Positions 6,352 to 12,353 of a DNA stretch of 24,038 bases are shown piece by piece. This DNA comes from a virus. Made by a program: the position numbers and the translations under genes. Within the stretch, counting starts at the first letter, position 1, and each line of letters begins with the position of its first letter. The stretch covers positions 1 through 24,038 of the IMG/VR virus record IMGVR_UViG_3300006175_000029; one strand, given 5' to 3'. Under the pieces are notes generated by a model. The model saw only the letters and a list, made by a program, of their open reading frames with translations. It was not told the origin of the DNA and searched no databases.

Positions 6352-6537
6352 TCAAGGCTCTTCTGAAGAGCTTAACTCTAGTTGCGCCAATAGGAACGCA
6401 GCGAACAGGGTCAGTTGGCGTGGGTCGTTCTGTGGCGTTAATTCATAGGGCGGAGGCTTCTGACCGCACAGGCAGCATTCCTGCGGTTCGATCTGCTTCC
6501 AACCGCTTGCCAGCAGCTGCTCAGAGCTTTGTATCAT
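6352..6537 (-). CDS. Hypothetical protein (61 aa) next to the endolysin
   Basis: The ATG overlaps the endolysin stop by one base (TGATG), which supports coupled translation. The protein contains a CCLCGQ cysteine cluster around residue 20, a proline-rich turn, and a C-terminal helix LTLFAAFLLAQLELSS. It has no signal peptide and is not obviously a spanin. Neighbourhood suggests a lysis or late-gene role, but I cannot assign one. It is the last gene of this minus-strand segment before the plus island. Confidence 0.55.
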   Translation of the reverse strand: MIQSSEQLLASGWKQIEPQECCLCGQKPPPYELTPQNDPRQLTLFAAFLLAQLELSSSEEP

Positions 6538-7049
6538 CAGGCAATCCTACGATCTGGCGAAGTGATAAACTTGTACGGATCGTAGATCTCGTCTGGGTAG
6601 AACGTCCCAGCGAACAGCTGACCTTGGTCGCGTACAGCAATGCGCTGCAGGTGGCCAGAATCAACGAAGCCTGGATGATGTCCATTATGCGGCTGCCCCC
6701 AATCGATCCCAGATATCAGGCCATGCTTGCGGGCGAGTGGCAGCATGAAGCTGAAGTCGCCCTTCCAGGATGGCTGACCACCGACGTTCTTAACTATGTC
6801 AGCAGCAATGCCATAATGATGGCAGCCCACCGTCTTGAGCTGGGTCGCACCGTGGGCGAATAACTGCTCCTGCCGCTCTTGGCTACGATAGGTCTCGAAC
6901 ACCAATAATGGGTGGCCCTGGGCGGCCGCGTCCTCCAGCAGGTTCTGCAGGGCGGTGCGCATATGCGGCTCCAGATAGTCCAGCGAGCTGACGATCGCTG
7001 TACTCCGGAACATTGGGGAGGTTTTTAGGAAGGTCTCGTAGAAGTTCAT
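6537..7049 (-). CDS. Endolysin, M15-family peptidase (L-Ala-D-Glu / D-Ala-D-Ala type)
   Basis: A 170-residue protein with the M15 zinc-peptidase layout. FETYRSQERQEQLFAHG (residues about 51-67) is the typical substrate-side helix. His77 and Asp84 in HHYGIAAD are zinc ligands, and His133 in DSGHLQ is the third. The canonical Ser before the first His is Gly75 here. Such enzymes cut peptide stems of peptidoglycan and release progeny at lysis. No signal peptide, so a holin would be expected; none is recognised with confidence. It overlaps the gp10-like gene as ATGA. Confidence 0.88.
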   Translation of the reverse strand: MNFYETFLKTSPMFRSTAIVSSLDYLEPHMRTALQNLLEDAAAQGHPLLVFETYRSQERQEQLFAHGATQLKTVGCHHYGIAADIVKNVGGQPSWKGDFSFMLPLARKHGLISGIDWGQPHNGHHPGFVDSGHLQRIAVRDQGQLFAGTFYPDEIYDPYKFITSPDRRIA

Positions 7050-7531
7050 TTATTCCGTATGACGTAGGTGATCGAGTTCAATAGCTGAGCCGTATCGACG
7101 AGAATAGTATGGGGGCCTTTCCCCTTCCGATCTATCGTTGACTGAGCAAGCTTCTCGAAGGGCGGCTCCCCACCAGACACGATATTCACCTTGACGTTGC
7201 TCACCGCTTTGCTGCCCAGATCGTTGAGAATATTTTCCGCGAGGTCTGGGCGTTTCTGCATGGTGAACTCGGCTGCCTGGCGCAGCATGGCAGCAGCCTC
7301 ATCCTTCATCCGTGCGATCGGTGGGATCAGCCACGGCCTGGGCGGCATCTTCGAGGTGCCGTAGTGCAGCATGTAGCCCAGCGTGGCATTATTAATAGGA
7401 TCACCGGAGCGGCTTGCAGCGGTTGCTGGGATGCCCACCATGACCTTCTGGGTGGTCAGCTGGCCGACACGCTTGGTGAAGTCCTCCACCAGGTCCACGA
7501 CCACGCTGACGCCATTAGGTTGCTGGGCCAT
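7046..7531 (-). CDS. HK97 gp10-like tail completion / connector protein
   Basis: A 161-residue protein. It contains LGYMLHYGTSKMPPRPWLIPPI in the middle and a C-terminal LVDTAQLLNSITYVIRNK. The MPPRPW motif and the L-V-D-T-x-Q-L-x-x-S-I-T-Y ending are diagnostic of the gp10-like/virion morphogenesis group. These proteins sit at the head-tail interface and complete the neck or tail terminator. Its position after DUF4054 and before the neck proteins agrees, although the endolysin and the plus-strand island separate it from them. The CGGAGGT ribosome site is strong. Confidence 0.83.
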   Translation of the reverse strand: MAQQPNGVSVVVDLVEDFTKRVGQLTTQKVMVGIPATAASRSGDPINNATLGYMLHYGTSKMPPRPWLIPPIARMKDEAAAMLRQAAEFTMQKRPDLAENILNDLGSKAVSNVKVNIVSGGEPPFEKLAQSTIDRKGKGPHTILVDTAQLLNSITYVIRNK

Positions 7532-7540
7532 AGACCTCCG

Positions 7541-7618
7541 TCACCTGAGCAATGCGATAATAATAGCGAGCGCATTAAGCCCTAAGGAAAGATAACTCAC
7601 GAACGCCGTGATCGTCAT
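7541..7618 (-). CDS. 25-residue single-helix membrane miniprotein
   Basis: The peptide starts MTITAFVSYLSLGLN and ends ALLR, almost entirely one hydrophobic helix. GAGGA lies five bases upstream of ATG, and the stop is nine bases before the gp10-like start, so it fits cleanly in the operon. A similar miniprotein lies at 4480-4560 on this strand and another at 11674-11751 on the plus strand. It could modulate lysis or membrane events in this endolysin-bearing segment, but that is inference only. Confidence 0.5.
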   Translation of the reverse strand: MTITAFVSYLSLGLNALAIIIALLR

Positions 7619-7625
7619 TACTTCC

Positions 7626-7937
7626 TCACTTGCCGGCTATTGCTATATCAACGACGGCCTGGACCTCTTCCAACGTGTGGCTATCATTGAACTTGCCAAC
7701 ATCACTGGCGTAGTGCACGCCTACGGCATCCCTTAGCCGGCTAAGAGCCTTACCGTACTTTCGCGTATAAACCCCTCCACCCAGCACGTGCCACAGCTGT
7801 TGAAGCAGGCAGCCGCGACCATTCACGAACTCGGGGGTTTCACACGGATACGGCCGCCAATTCTCAGGCGTCAGCCTGCCCCGCAGCTCCAGAAGCAAGG
7901 TGGTGGTGACGTCTATTTCAGCTGCATCAAACGGCAT
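7626..7937 (-). CDS. DUF6197-like protein
   Basis: A 103-residue protein. Two elements match the DUF6197 family as I know it. One is a central GRGCLLQQLWHVLGGG, in which a Cys-Leu follows a glycine. The other is a C-terminal KFNDSHTLEEVQAVVDIAI helix (FND...HT-x-x-EV). Members are small proteins of actinobacteria, phages and others with no established function. It lies between DUF4054 and the tiny membrane protein, so it may be virion-associated or merely carried with this operon. Confidence 0.65.
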   Translation of the reverse strand: MPFDAAEIDVTTTLLLELRGRLTPENWRPYPCETPEFVNGRGCLLQQLWHVLGGGVYTRKYGKALSRLRDAVGVHYASDVGKFNDSHTLEEVQAVVDIAIAGK

Positions 7938-7955
7938 GTGTCTTCTCCCTACAGG

Positions 7956-8462
7956 CTAGCCCAGGAACAGTGGGCCAACAGGGGAAGGTCGTAGCATGGT
8001 GCCGTCGTTGGTGCCAAACGCATCCAGCCCAACGATCTGCACCGGGCCGGAGCCCACCATCTGGGCGAAGTACAGGAAGCGCAGGCCGTAGCTGGTCAGG
8101 TTCCAGTGGCCACCACCCTGCATTACAGCGAGGGAATTGTTGTAGCTGATGCTGACCCCATTGACTGACTTGGATGCCACTAGCCCCATGTTCATGCCAG
8201 GCACGCCACCTCGTTGCACCTGCAGTTCGGACATCTTTCCTAAAGCCAACATATGGGCTACAAATAAACTTACGCCCATGCGATAATACTGCCGCCATCT
8301 GGCTGTATCTAACGATGCATTAGCGATCTGTATCCACTGTTCGAGGGCCTCATCAGTCCAGATCGAGCTATCGCGGAACTCGGGGAGTTGGTTGCGGAAG
8401 AATCGGGCATTAATATCTAGCTGGGAGGTGGCGTCTTCGTCAGGTGTTACAATGTCAACCAT
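7956..8462 (-). CDS. DUF4054 head-completion / head-tail adaptor protein
   Basis: A 168-residue protein with a DUF4054 signature. FRNQLPEFRDSSIWTDEALEQWI opens the helical core. Then ARWRQYYRMGVSLFVAHMLAL is followed by ASKSVNGVSISYN and GHWNLTSYGLRFLYFAQMVG. This family corresponds to the ring that binds below the portal (gp6/gp15-like adaptor). AAGG seven bases before ATG is an adequate ribosome site. Order on the minus strand is DUF4054, gp10-like, head-closure, neck terminator, sheath: the canonical connector series with insertions. Confidence 0.87.
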   Translation of the reverse strand: MVDIVTPDEDATSQLDINARFFRNQLPEFRDSSIWTDEALEQWIQIANASLDTARWRQYYRMGVSLFVAHMLALGKMSELQVQRGGVPGMNMGLVASKSVNGVSISYNNSLAVMQGGGHWNLTSYGLRFLYFAQMVGSGPVQIVGLDAFGTNDGTMLRPSPVGPLFLG

Positions 8463-8542
8463 GGTGCCTTACCTGGTCATTAAATGCTGGGATGTTTTCG
8501 AGGAGGCTGCACACTACCGGGGGTGCCGCCAGCAGCGAGTTA

Positions 8543-8575
8543 TGAGAGCAAGGTTCTCCCCCCTTGTGGCTCTCA
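8543..8575. repeat. Long inverted repeat upstream of the DUF4054 gene
   Basis: TGAGAGC (8543-8549) is complementary to GCTCTCA (8569-8575). AAGG/CCTT continue the stem after a three-base bulge. No T-tract follows on either strand. It lies in the 161-base gap between the 366-residue protein and DUF4054, and could be a processing or attenuation site. I see no convincing gene in that gap. Confidence 0.4.
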
Positions 8576-8623
8576 AACAGGAACACACTCCAGGGCTTTG
8601 CGGCCCCGCTCCTCGAAAGCTCT

Positions 8624-9724
8624 TTACCTGGTGCCTGCACCTGCTCCGGGGATCGCAGTATTAATTGTCGGTGGCTTGGGGGGTGGCTGCATGTGATATT
8701 CTTTGGTGTGGCTCTCCACGATCTTCGCTAGACCATGGCCACCACCTGGGATCCCTGCGGTGCCTTGGGTTGGCCGGGCTGCTTGGGCCATTGGTCGGGC
8801 TGCTGCAGCACGGGGTTGGACACCCCCACCTAATTTGGCGACAGCTGCTACATCTGGATGTACCAGATCCTTGGTGGAGATGAATCGCTTGATCGCATCC
8901 TTGGCAGAGCCCTTGAAGTAGACCAAGCTGGGTGGAGTTTTATCTGGGCCGGCCATGGGTACACCCCAACCAGACAGGGTCTCGCCGGGTTGACCCATCT
9001 GCAGCGTGTTCTCTGCCCCATCAATATCGCGGGAGGTGGCACGGCGTTTATCAGCGAAGGCTTTTACGACTGAGCGGGCATCTTTGGTCTGGTCGTATGG
9101 CTGCCAAGTATGTGCACCGCCCTCGCGCGTACCCCAAGTGATTCCGGACTGCCACAGCTTGGGCAGCGGTTCGCCGGGGCGTACCGTGTCAAACGCCTTG
9201 GATAATTTGGGGCTGGAGCGGATGGCATCACGTATATTGCGCTTGGCGTCGTTGGTTGGCTTGCCCTTCCTATAGGCGTCCCAATTGGCGGTGGGGACGA
9301 CTCCATAGGGGGTCTCGCTGTAGCCCGGGGGCAGCCTTTTATCATCGGTGTGGTCTGCTGTTGTGGGGCGTCCCATACGAGGGGCCCGGCGGAGCGTGTC
9401 GCGGGCGAGTCGGCTGAGCTTGCCCACTGCACGTACCACAGCACGATTATCGTGGGTCTCACCAATCGAGCGGATGACCGAGCGGGACGTGCTAGGCAGG
9501 CCCTCACGGGCGTTGTACGTTTGTGGGAGCTCGTCGGTGGCCTTGCGCTTGCGGGCGTCGTAGGCCGCGGCGAGGCGATCGACCACCATGCGGGCTCTGG
9601 CCGCGTCCACACCCTTGATCCGGCCCTTGTTGCGGCTAGCATAGAACACGCGCTTGCCCTTCTCCGAACCGTACTCAGAGCTCATGGCCGACATGATCTT
9701 CTGCCCCTTCGAGGTGAGCGGCAT
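8624..9724 (-). CDS. Unknown protein (366 aa), first gene of the DUF4054 segment
   Basis: The start chosen is ATG at 9724, preceded by GGAGA ten bases upstream. A longer frame would run 50 codons further, through the divergent promoter. Residues 1-45, from MPLTSKGQKIMSAM through EKGKRVFYASRNKGRIKGV, match a short motif common in phage proteins of unknown function. The middle is basic and charged. The rest contains LPKLWQSGITWGTREGG and a KTPPSLVYFKGSAKDAIKRFI segment that I do not recognise. The last 60 residues are Pro/Gly/Ala rich. It could be an internal virion protein or injected effector; no enzymatic motif is evident. Confidence 0.7.
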   Translation of the reverse strand: MPLTSKGQKIMSAMSSEYGSEKGKRVFYASRNKGRIKGVDAARARMVVDRLAAAYDARKRKATDELPQTYNAREGLPSTSRSVIRSIGETHDNRAVVRAVGKLSRLARDTLRRAPRMGRPTTADHTDDKRLPPGYSETPYGVVPTANWDAYRKGKPTNDAKRNIRDAIRSSPKLSKAFDTVRPGEPLPKLWQSGITWGTREGGAHTWQPYDQTKDARSVVKAFADKRRATSRDIDGAENTLQMGQPGETLSGWGVPMAGPDKTPPSLVYFKGSAKDAIKRFISTKDLVHPDVAAVAKLGGGVQPRAAAARPMAQAARPTQGTAGIPGGGHGLAKIVESHTKEYHMQPPPKPPTINTAIPGAGAGTR

Positions 9725-9740
9725 GGCCCTATTTTCTCCA

Positions 9741-9771
9741 TTGACAAGAGCGGGCCAAATGGCCCTATACA
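9741..9771 (+). promoter_or_regulatory. Candidate promoter with operator-like palindrome (plus island 2)
   Basis: A perfect TTGACA (9741-9746) and TATACA (9766-9771) are separated by 19 bases. The spacer contains GGGCC-AAAT-GGCCC (9752-9765), a perfect inverted repeat ending exactly at the -10. This is where a repressor would block RNA polymerase. The first gene downstream is a small HTH protein, so autoregulation is plausible. The 75-base divergent gap also carries the ribosome site of the 366-residue gene. Confidence 0.5.
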
Positions 9772-9799
9772 GATCGGACGAATAATTGGAGGGACGATA

Positions 9800-9991
9800 A
9801 TGACCAGAGAACAACTCCTGGACCGTCTTAGGCAGGCGTGCGACCAGGCGGGTGGCTCTGCTGCCTGGGCACAATCACACGAGTTATCGGCTAATTATGT
9901 GGCCGAGGTTCTTGCCGGAGAACACCAGGTGATCGGGCCGGCCTACGCGCTGTTAAAAGCCCTGGGCTTGGAGCGCGAGGCAGTTGAATAA
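9800..9991 (+). CDS. Small helix-turn-helix DNA-binding protein (63 aa)
   Basis: MTREQLLDRLRQACDQAGG leads into SAAWAQSHELSANYVAEVLAG, with a helix-turn-helix around residues 19-40, and then ALLKALGLERE. This arrangement is typical of very small Cro/XRE-like phage proteins whose second helix follows a Q/S-AAWA motif. GGAGGG precedes the ATG. The frame extends upstream into the divergent gene, but only this 63-residue part has the conserved motif and a ribosome site. A 13-base repeat AATAATTGGAGGG precedes this gene and the next (9781-9793, 9987-9999). Confidence 0.75.
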   Translation: MTREQLLDRLRQACDQAGGSAAWAQSHELSANYVAEVLAGEHQVIGPAYALLKALGLEREAVE

Positions 9992-10004
9992 TTGGAGGGG
10001 GCCC

Positions 10005-10127
10005 GTGCTGATCGCGGCGTTCATCCTCGGGCTCGTAGGCACCCTCACAGGGTGCTTCTCTCTGTTCATCCTCTCGGGGGTGGCCAAAGCTATAACTAAG
10101 GGCGCCCAACGTGCGGGCATTGAATGA
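10005..10127 (+). CDS. Small membrane protein (40 aa, GTG start)
   Basis: A GTG at 10005 is preceded by TTGGAGGGGG. The peptide has one hydrophobic helix (LIAAFILGLVGTLTGCFSLF) and ends with a basic KAITKGAQRAGIE tail, so the C-terminus is probably cytoplasmic. It begins 13 bases after the HTH gene stop and 16 bases precede the next start. The frame fits neatly between its neighbours. Function unknown. Confidence 0.6.
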   Translation: MLIAAFILGLVGTLTGCFSLFILSGVAKAITKGAQRAGIE

Positions 10128-10143
10128 CGGAGGAGCAATATAA

Positions 10144-10404
10144 ATGAGTGACGACGACCTAAAGGAGTTCCGGTTCAGCCCGGATCGGACCAACGCCGGC
10201 ATCCGTTACATGCTCGAACATCACGCCGAGAAGGCCTTTAAGAAAAAGGACCGGGCGCTTGCCGCGGCCTTTGCTCAGGCCGCAGGATTATATGCTGTAG
10301 CAACCGCGATGGACCATTTATTCGATAACGAGACCTTGGAGGTCGCGCTACAGCAAAACACCGACGCGCCCTTGGTAGTCAAGCTAGAGAAAGCCGATGA
10401 GTGA
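10144..10404 (+). CDS. Hypothetical protein (86 aa)
   Basis: GGAGGAG lies eight bases upstream of ATG. The product starts MSDDDLKEFRFSPDRTNAG and contains an Ala-rich helix (KDRALAAAFAQAAGLYAVATAM). The acidic C-terminus ends KLEKADE. It looks soluble and helical. No family recognised. Its last 8 bases overlap the next gene start, as is usual in this tightly packed island. Confidence 0.65.
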   Translation: MSDDDLKEFRFSPDRTNAGIRYMLEHHAEKAFKKKDRALAAAFAQAAGLYAVATAMDHLFDNETLEVALQQNTDAPLVVKLEKADE

Positions 10405-10621
10405 AAAGGAGGAAGCAGAAGAATTCGTCGCCAAAATGAACAACCTGCTAGATCAGCAAGAAGAACTACTCGACAAGCTAGCCGTCGTGGTCATGCAATA
10501 TGAACAATTGGTGGCTGAGAGGGATAGCCTAACACCCGAGGAGATCACCAGCAGACTAGGCAAGCTGCACGCATTGGCGGACTCATTGGACGATATCCAC
10601 AGCAAGCAGGCAGAGGAGTAA
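10397..10621 (+). CDS. Hypothetical coiled-coil protein (74 aa)
   Basis: The protein starts MSEKEEAEEFVAKMNNLLDQ and is helical and acidic throughout. Leucines at heptad-like spacing (LLDQQEELLDKLAVVVMQYEQL) suggest a coiled-coil dimer. It overlaps the preceding gene by eight bases and ends one base before the next ATG. No function is apparent. A role partnering the adjacent HTH protein is possible only from co-expression. Confidence 0.62.
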   Translation: MSEKEEAEEFVAKMNNLLDQQEELLDKLAVVVMQYEQLVAERDSLTPEEITSRLGKLHALADSLDDIHSKQAEE

Positions 10622-10622
10622 G

Positions 10623-10814
10623 ATGGATAAGAGGATGTTCACCAAAATGGTGCAGCAGCTGCGCGACAAGCTGCATGTCACTCAGGCCCAGTTCTGCGAG
10701 AAGCTGGTCTGCAACGATCGCACGCTCAGACGCTGGATGACCGGCGAGCGCAACATCACAACCGAAGTTGAGGAGCGGCTGCGTAAGCTCTGGGATAGAG
10801 AGTTCCCAAAATGA
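10623..10814 (+). CDS. XRE-like helix-turn-helix protein (63 aa)
   Basis: MDKRMFTKMVQQLRDKLHVT is followed by QAQFCEKLVCNDRTLRRWMTG. Helix 2 (TQAQFCEKL) and the recognition helix (NDRTLRRWM) give a clear XRE/phage-repressor type helix-turn-helix at residues about 19-40. The protein has no extra oligomerisation domain. It is the second HTH protein in this island and could regulate the 9741-9771 operator or host genes. The start follows the preceding stop after a single base; GAGG lies just upstream. Confidence 0.75.
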   Translation: MDKRMFTKMVQQLRDKLHVTQAQFCEKLVCNDRTLRRWMTGERNITTEVEERLRKLWDREFPK

Positions 10815-10839
10815 GCCCGATCAGTGGTAGGATGGCCGG

Positions 10840-11220
10840 ATGCTGGAAACCGTTGGCTATACCGCCGTCTCAATCAACATCGCCTTGTGCGTCTGGCTGG
10901 TGTGGCAGTGCAGACAATTATACCGCCGCTCGGCGGAGGTGGACCGCGTCCAGACCCAGGCAGAACGCAACCTAGCCAAGGGCATGGAGGCGTATGCAGA
11001 GGCAAAAGAACTTCTCACCCATACACAAGCCGTAGACCGGTTTCTTGCTGGCGTGGCGGCCGACGCAGCAACTAATTATATACTGCACAAGATGCCGGTA
11101 CATCTGCCGTGGATAGACACCATGGGAGAACTACGCGTGAAGGCGACAGTTCATCGGAACCTTTGGCAGGCCGAAAGCGAAGGCTTCCCCAACGACGAGG
11201 AAACGGAGAGCGAAGAATGA
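10840..11220 (+). CDS. Membrane-anchored hypothetical protein (126 aa)
   Basis: An N-terminal hydrophobic helix (residues about 5-25, including SINIALCVWLVWQC) is followed by a basic RQLYRRS stop-transfer sequence. A long charged helix RVQTQAERNLAKGMEAYAEAKE follows. The C-terminal half is soluble and ends in an acidic DEETESEE tail. The topology suggests a single-pass protein with a cytoplasmic coiled region. The ribosome site GTAGGA is moderate. Its stop overlaps the next start as ATGA. No family recognised. Confidence 0.65.
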   Translation: MLETVGYTAVSINIALCVWLVWQCRQLYRRSAEVDRVQTQAERNLAKGMEAYAEAKELLTHTQAVDRFLAGVAADAATNYILHKMPVHLPWIDTMGELRVKATVHRNLWQAESEGFPNDEETESEE

Positions 11221-11516
11221 AACTCGCAGGTTATGTCGCAGCTTTGGCTGTTGACTGGGTTATTTATGGCTTTGGCGAAGACGAGCAGGAGGCGAGGCAT
11301 GACTGTGAGCTTAGCCTGAAGGCCTATAACATCCAGCTCGTCGAGGAAGAGACGGCAATGCCACCCCTACCAGAGGGTCCTACTTATGTCCGGCGCAGGG
11401 ATATCATCGTGTTACCCGCTACCGAGGCGCTGCTACAGGCCGTCAAGGATGGCGGTGGTACTGTGGTGTGGAAGCAATGCCTCGTCGCCTGTCTACCACG
11501 AGAACTAGCCACATGA
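11217..11516 (+). CDS. Hypothetical protein (99 aa)
   Basis: Start chosen at the ATG coupled as ATGA to the previous stop; the frame extends upstream without a better start. The product begins MKLAGYVAALAVDWVIYGFG, then has acidic and helical character (EDEQEARHDCELSLKAYN), and ends with ALLQAVKDGGGTVVW. It resembles small alpha/beta phage proteins, but I recognise no family. It ends at the start of the next membrane protein, with another ATGA overlap. Confidence 0.6.
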   Translation: MKLAGYVAALAVDWVIYGFGEDEQEARHDCELSLKAYNIQLVEEETAMPPLPEGPTYVRRRDIIVLPATEALLQAVKDGGGTVVWKQCLVACLPRELAT

Positions 11517-11677
11517 GAGCAATCCTCACCAAGGTGCTAGAAGGGATGGCGGACGATTATCGGCAGACGTGGCGATGGTTTCGCCACCCATCCAGCAAGG
11601 CACCAAGGGGTGCCTACTTCGTGTTCGGTGGCTGGCTGGTGGGGGCTATTCTTCTCACCCTGGCGGTCAGCCTATGA
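11513..11677 (+). CDS. Small single-pass membrane protein (54 aa)
   Basis: ATG at 11513 overlaps the preceding stop as ATGA. The first 35 residues are soluble and basic (DDYRQTWRWFRHPSSKAPRG), followed by a hydrophobic C-terminal helix (VFGGWLVGAILLTLAVSL). This is a tail-anchored arrangement. Its stop overlaps the next miniprotein start. No family recognised. Confidence 0.55.
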   Translation: MRAILTKVLEGMADDYRQTWRWFRHPSSKAPRGAYFVFGGWLVGAILLTLAVSL

Positions 11678-11751
11678 CAGACATATTGATCGGTCTACTC
11701 ATCATCGCCTCTGTGGCCTGGTTGGTCTATTTTTGCGCGGTGATCCTATAG
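11674..11751 (+). CDS. 25-residue single-helix membrane miniprotein
   Basis: Begins MTDILIGLLIIASVAW and ends CAVIL. Apart from the first three residues it is all hydrophobic. The ATG is coupled to the preceding stop as ATGA. It ends seven bases before the tRNA gene. The size and single-helix design match those at 7541-7618 and 4480-4560 on the other strand, although the sequences differ. Confidence 0.5.
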   Translation: MTDILIGLLIIASVAWLVYFCAVIL

Positions 11752-11758
11752 GAGTTAC

Positions 11759-11830
11759 GGCAGCGTAGCTCAGTGGTAGAGCAAGGACTTCATAAGTCCT
11801 GAGCCGGTGGTTCGATCCCACCCGCTGCCA
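11759..11830 (+). tRNA. tRNA with anticodon CAU (Met, or Ile2 if modified)
   Basis: A complete cloverleaf can be drawn. Acceptor GGCAGCG (11759-11765) pairs with CGCTGCC (11823-11829), and A11830 is the discriminator. The D-arm is GCTCAGTGGTAGAGC. The anticodon stem AGGAC/GTCCT encloses loop TTCATAA, anticodon CAT. The T-arm is GGTGG-TTCGATC-CCACC. CCA is not encoded. The G1-C72 pair rules out a typical initiator tRNA. CAU can be elongator Met, or Ile if the host TilS adds lysidine. It ends the plus island and overlaps the sulfotransferase 3' end on the other strand. Confidence 0.95.
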
Positions 11831-12353
11831 TAATATCCATGGGAAACAGCTTAGCCACCAGGGCCAGCGCGGTGTCGTTGTAGTACTCGCTCATAGACAG
11901 CTGAGCAGCAGAGTTTCGATGCTGTAGGTCGAGATCGCCAAGCCCGAGCTTGTCGCATATGGCTTTGAAGTCTTCCTCAAGCCACTCAAATTGCCCGAGC
12001 TCCACGTGACGATCGCCAGCGAAGTACTCCACCTGCTGCCGCATAAGCTGTTGGCCTATAATCCATTCAGCATCTTTGGGCGGGTTGGTGAGGAAGTCGA
12101 TGAAGCCTTGCGGTGTAGGGCGTCGCCTTCTTCGCACATGATATGCGTAGAGTGATAACGCCCGCTGCCACGGATTACGAACAAAGACGACCACTCGATA
12201 ATCGTGATACCCATTCAGAACGGAAATGGGCGAATGGATCCCATGGATCTGCACAATGTCCTGGACGCCTCGAGTGAAGGCCTCCGTAATCGATGATCCT
12301 GCGGTTCTGGGAATATGGACGAAGACAAACCGGTGCTTATGTGAGATCAGCAC
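11790..12353 (-). CDS. Sulfotransferase (PAPS-dependent, family 2-like)
   Basis: A 187-residue protein. HIPRTAGSSI (residues 13-22) is the 5'-phosphosulfate-binding loop, and VVVFVRNPWQRALSLY (residues 54-69), with Arg59 and Ser67, is the 3'-phosphate site. It should transfer sulfate from PAPS to a hydroxyl on a glycan or protein. The usual Lys of the first loop is Arg16. The GTG start follows the adhesin stop with no gap. The last 13 or so residues (AAGGIEPPAQDL and stop) are antisense to the tRNA, so the native C-terminus was probably altered. It is the last gene of the modification-adhesin unit. Confidence 0.83.
   Translation of the reverse strand: MLISHKHRFVFVHIPRTAGSSITEAFTRGVQDIVQIHGIHSPISVLNGYHDYRVVVFVRNPWQRALSLYAYHVRRRRRPTPQGFIDFLTNPPKDAEWIIGQQLMRQQVEYFAGDRHVELGQFEWLEEDFKAICDKLGLGDLDLQHRNSAAQLSMSEYYNDTALALVAKLFPMDIMAAGGIEPPAQDL

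Noticed and set aside
6033-6863. A long plus-strand frame of 276 codons opposite the endolysin
   Set aside because: Its extent comes from lying antisense to the endolysin and other genes. The translated sequence lacks domain features, and the minus-strand genes have clear motifs and coupled starts.
8455-8640. A 61-codon minus frame in the gap before DUF4054
   Set aside because: No ribosome site, weak coding composition, and it overlaps the DUF4054 start. I treat the region as a non-coding leader with an inverted repeat.
9350-9799. Upstream extension of the HTH frame at 9800
   Set aside because: The extra part is antisense to the 366-residue gene and contains the promoter and ribosome site. 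Only the last 63 codons have the HTH pattern.
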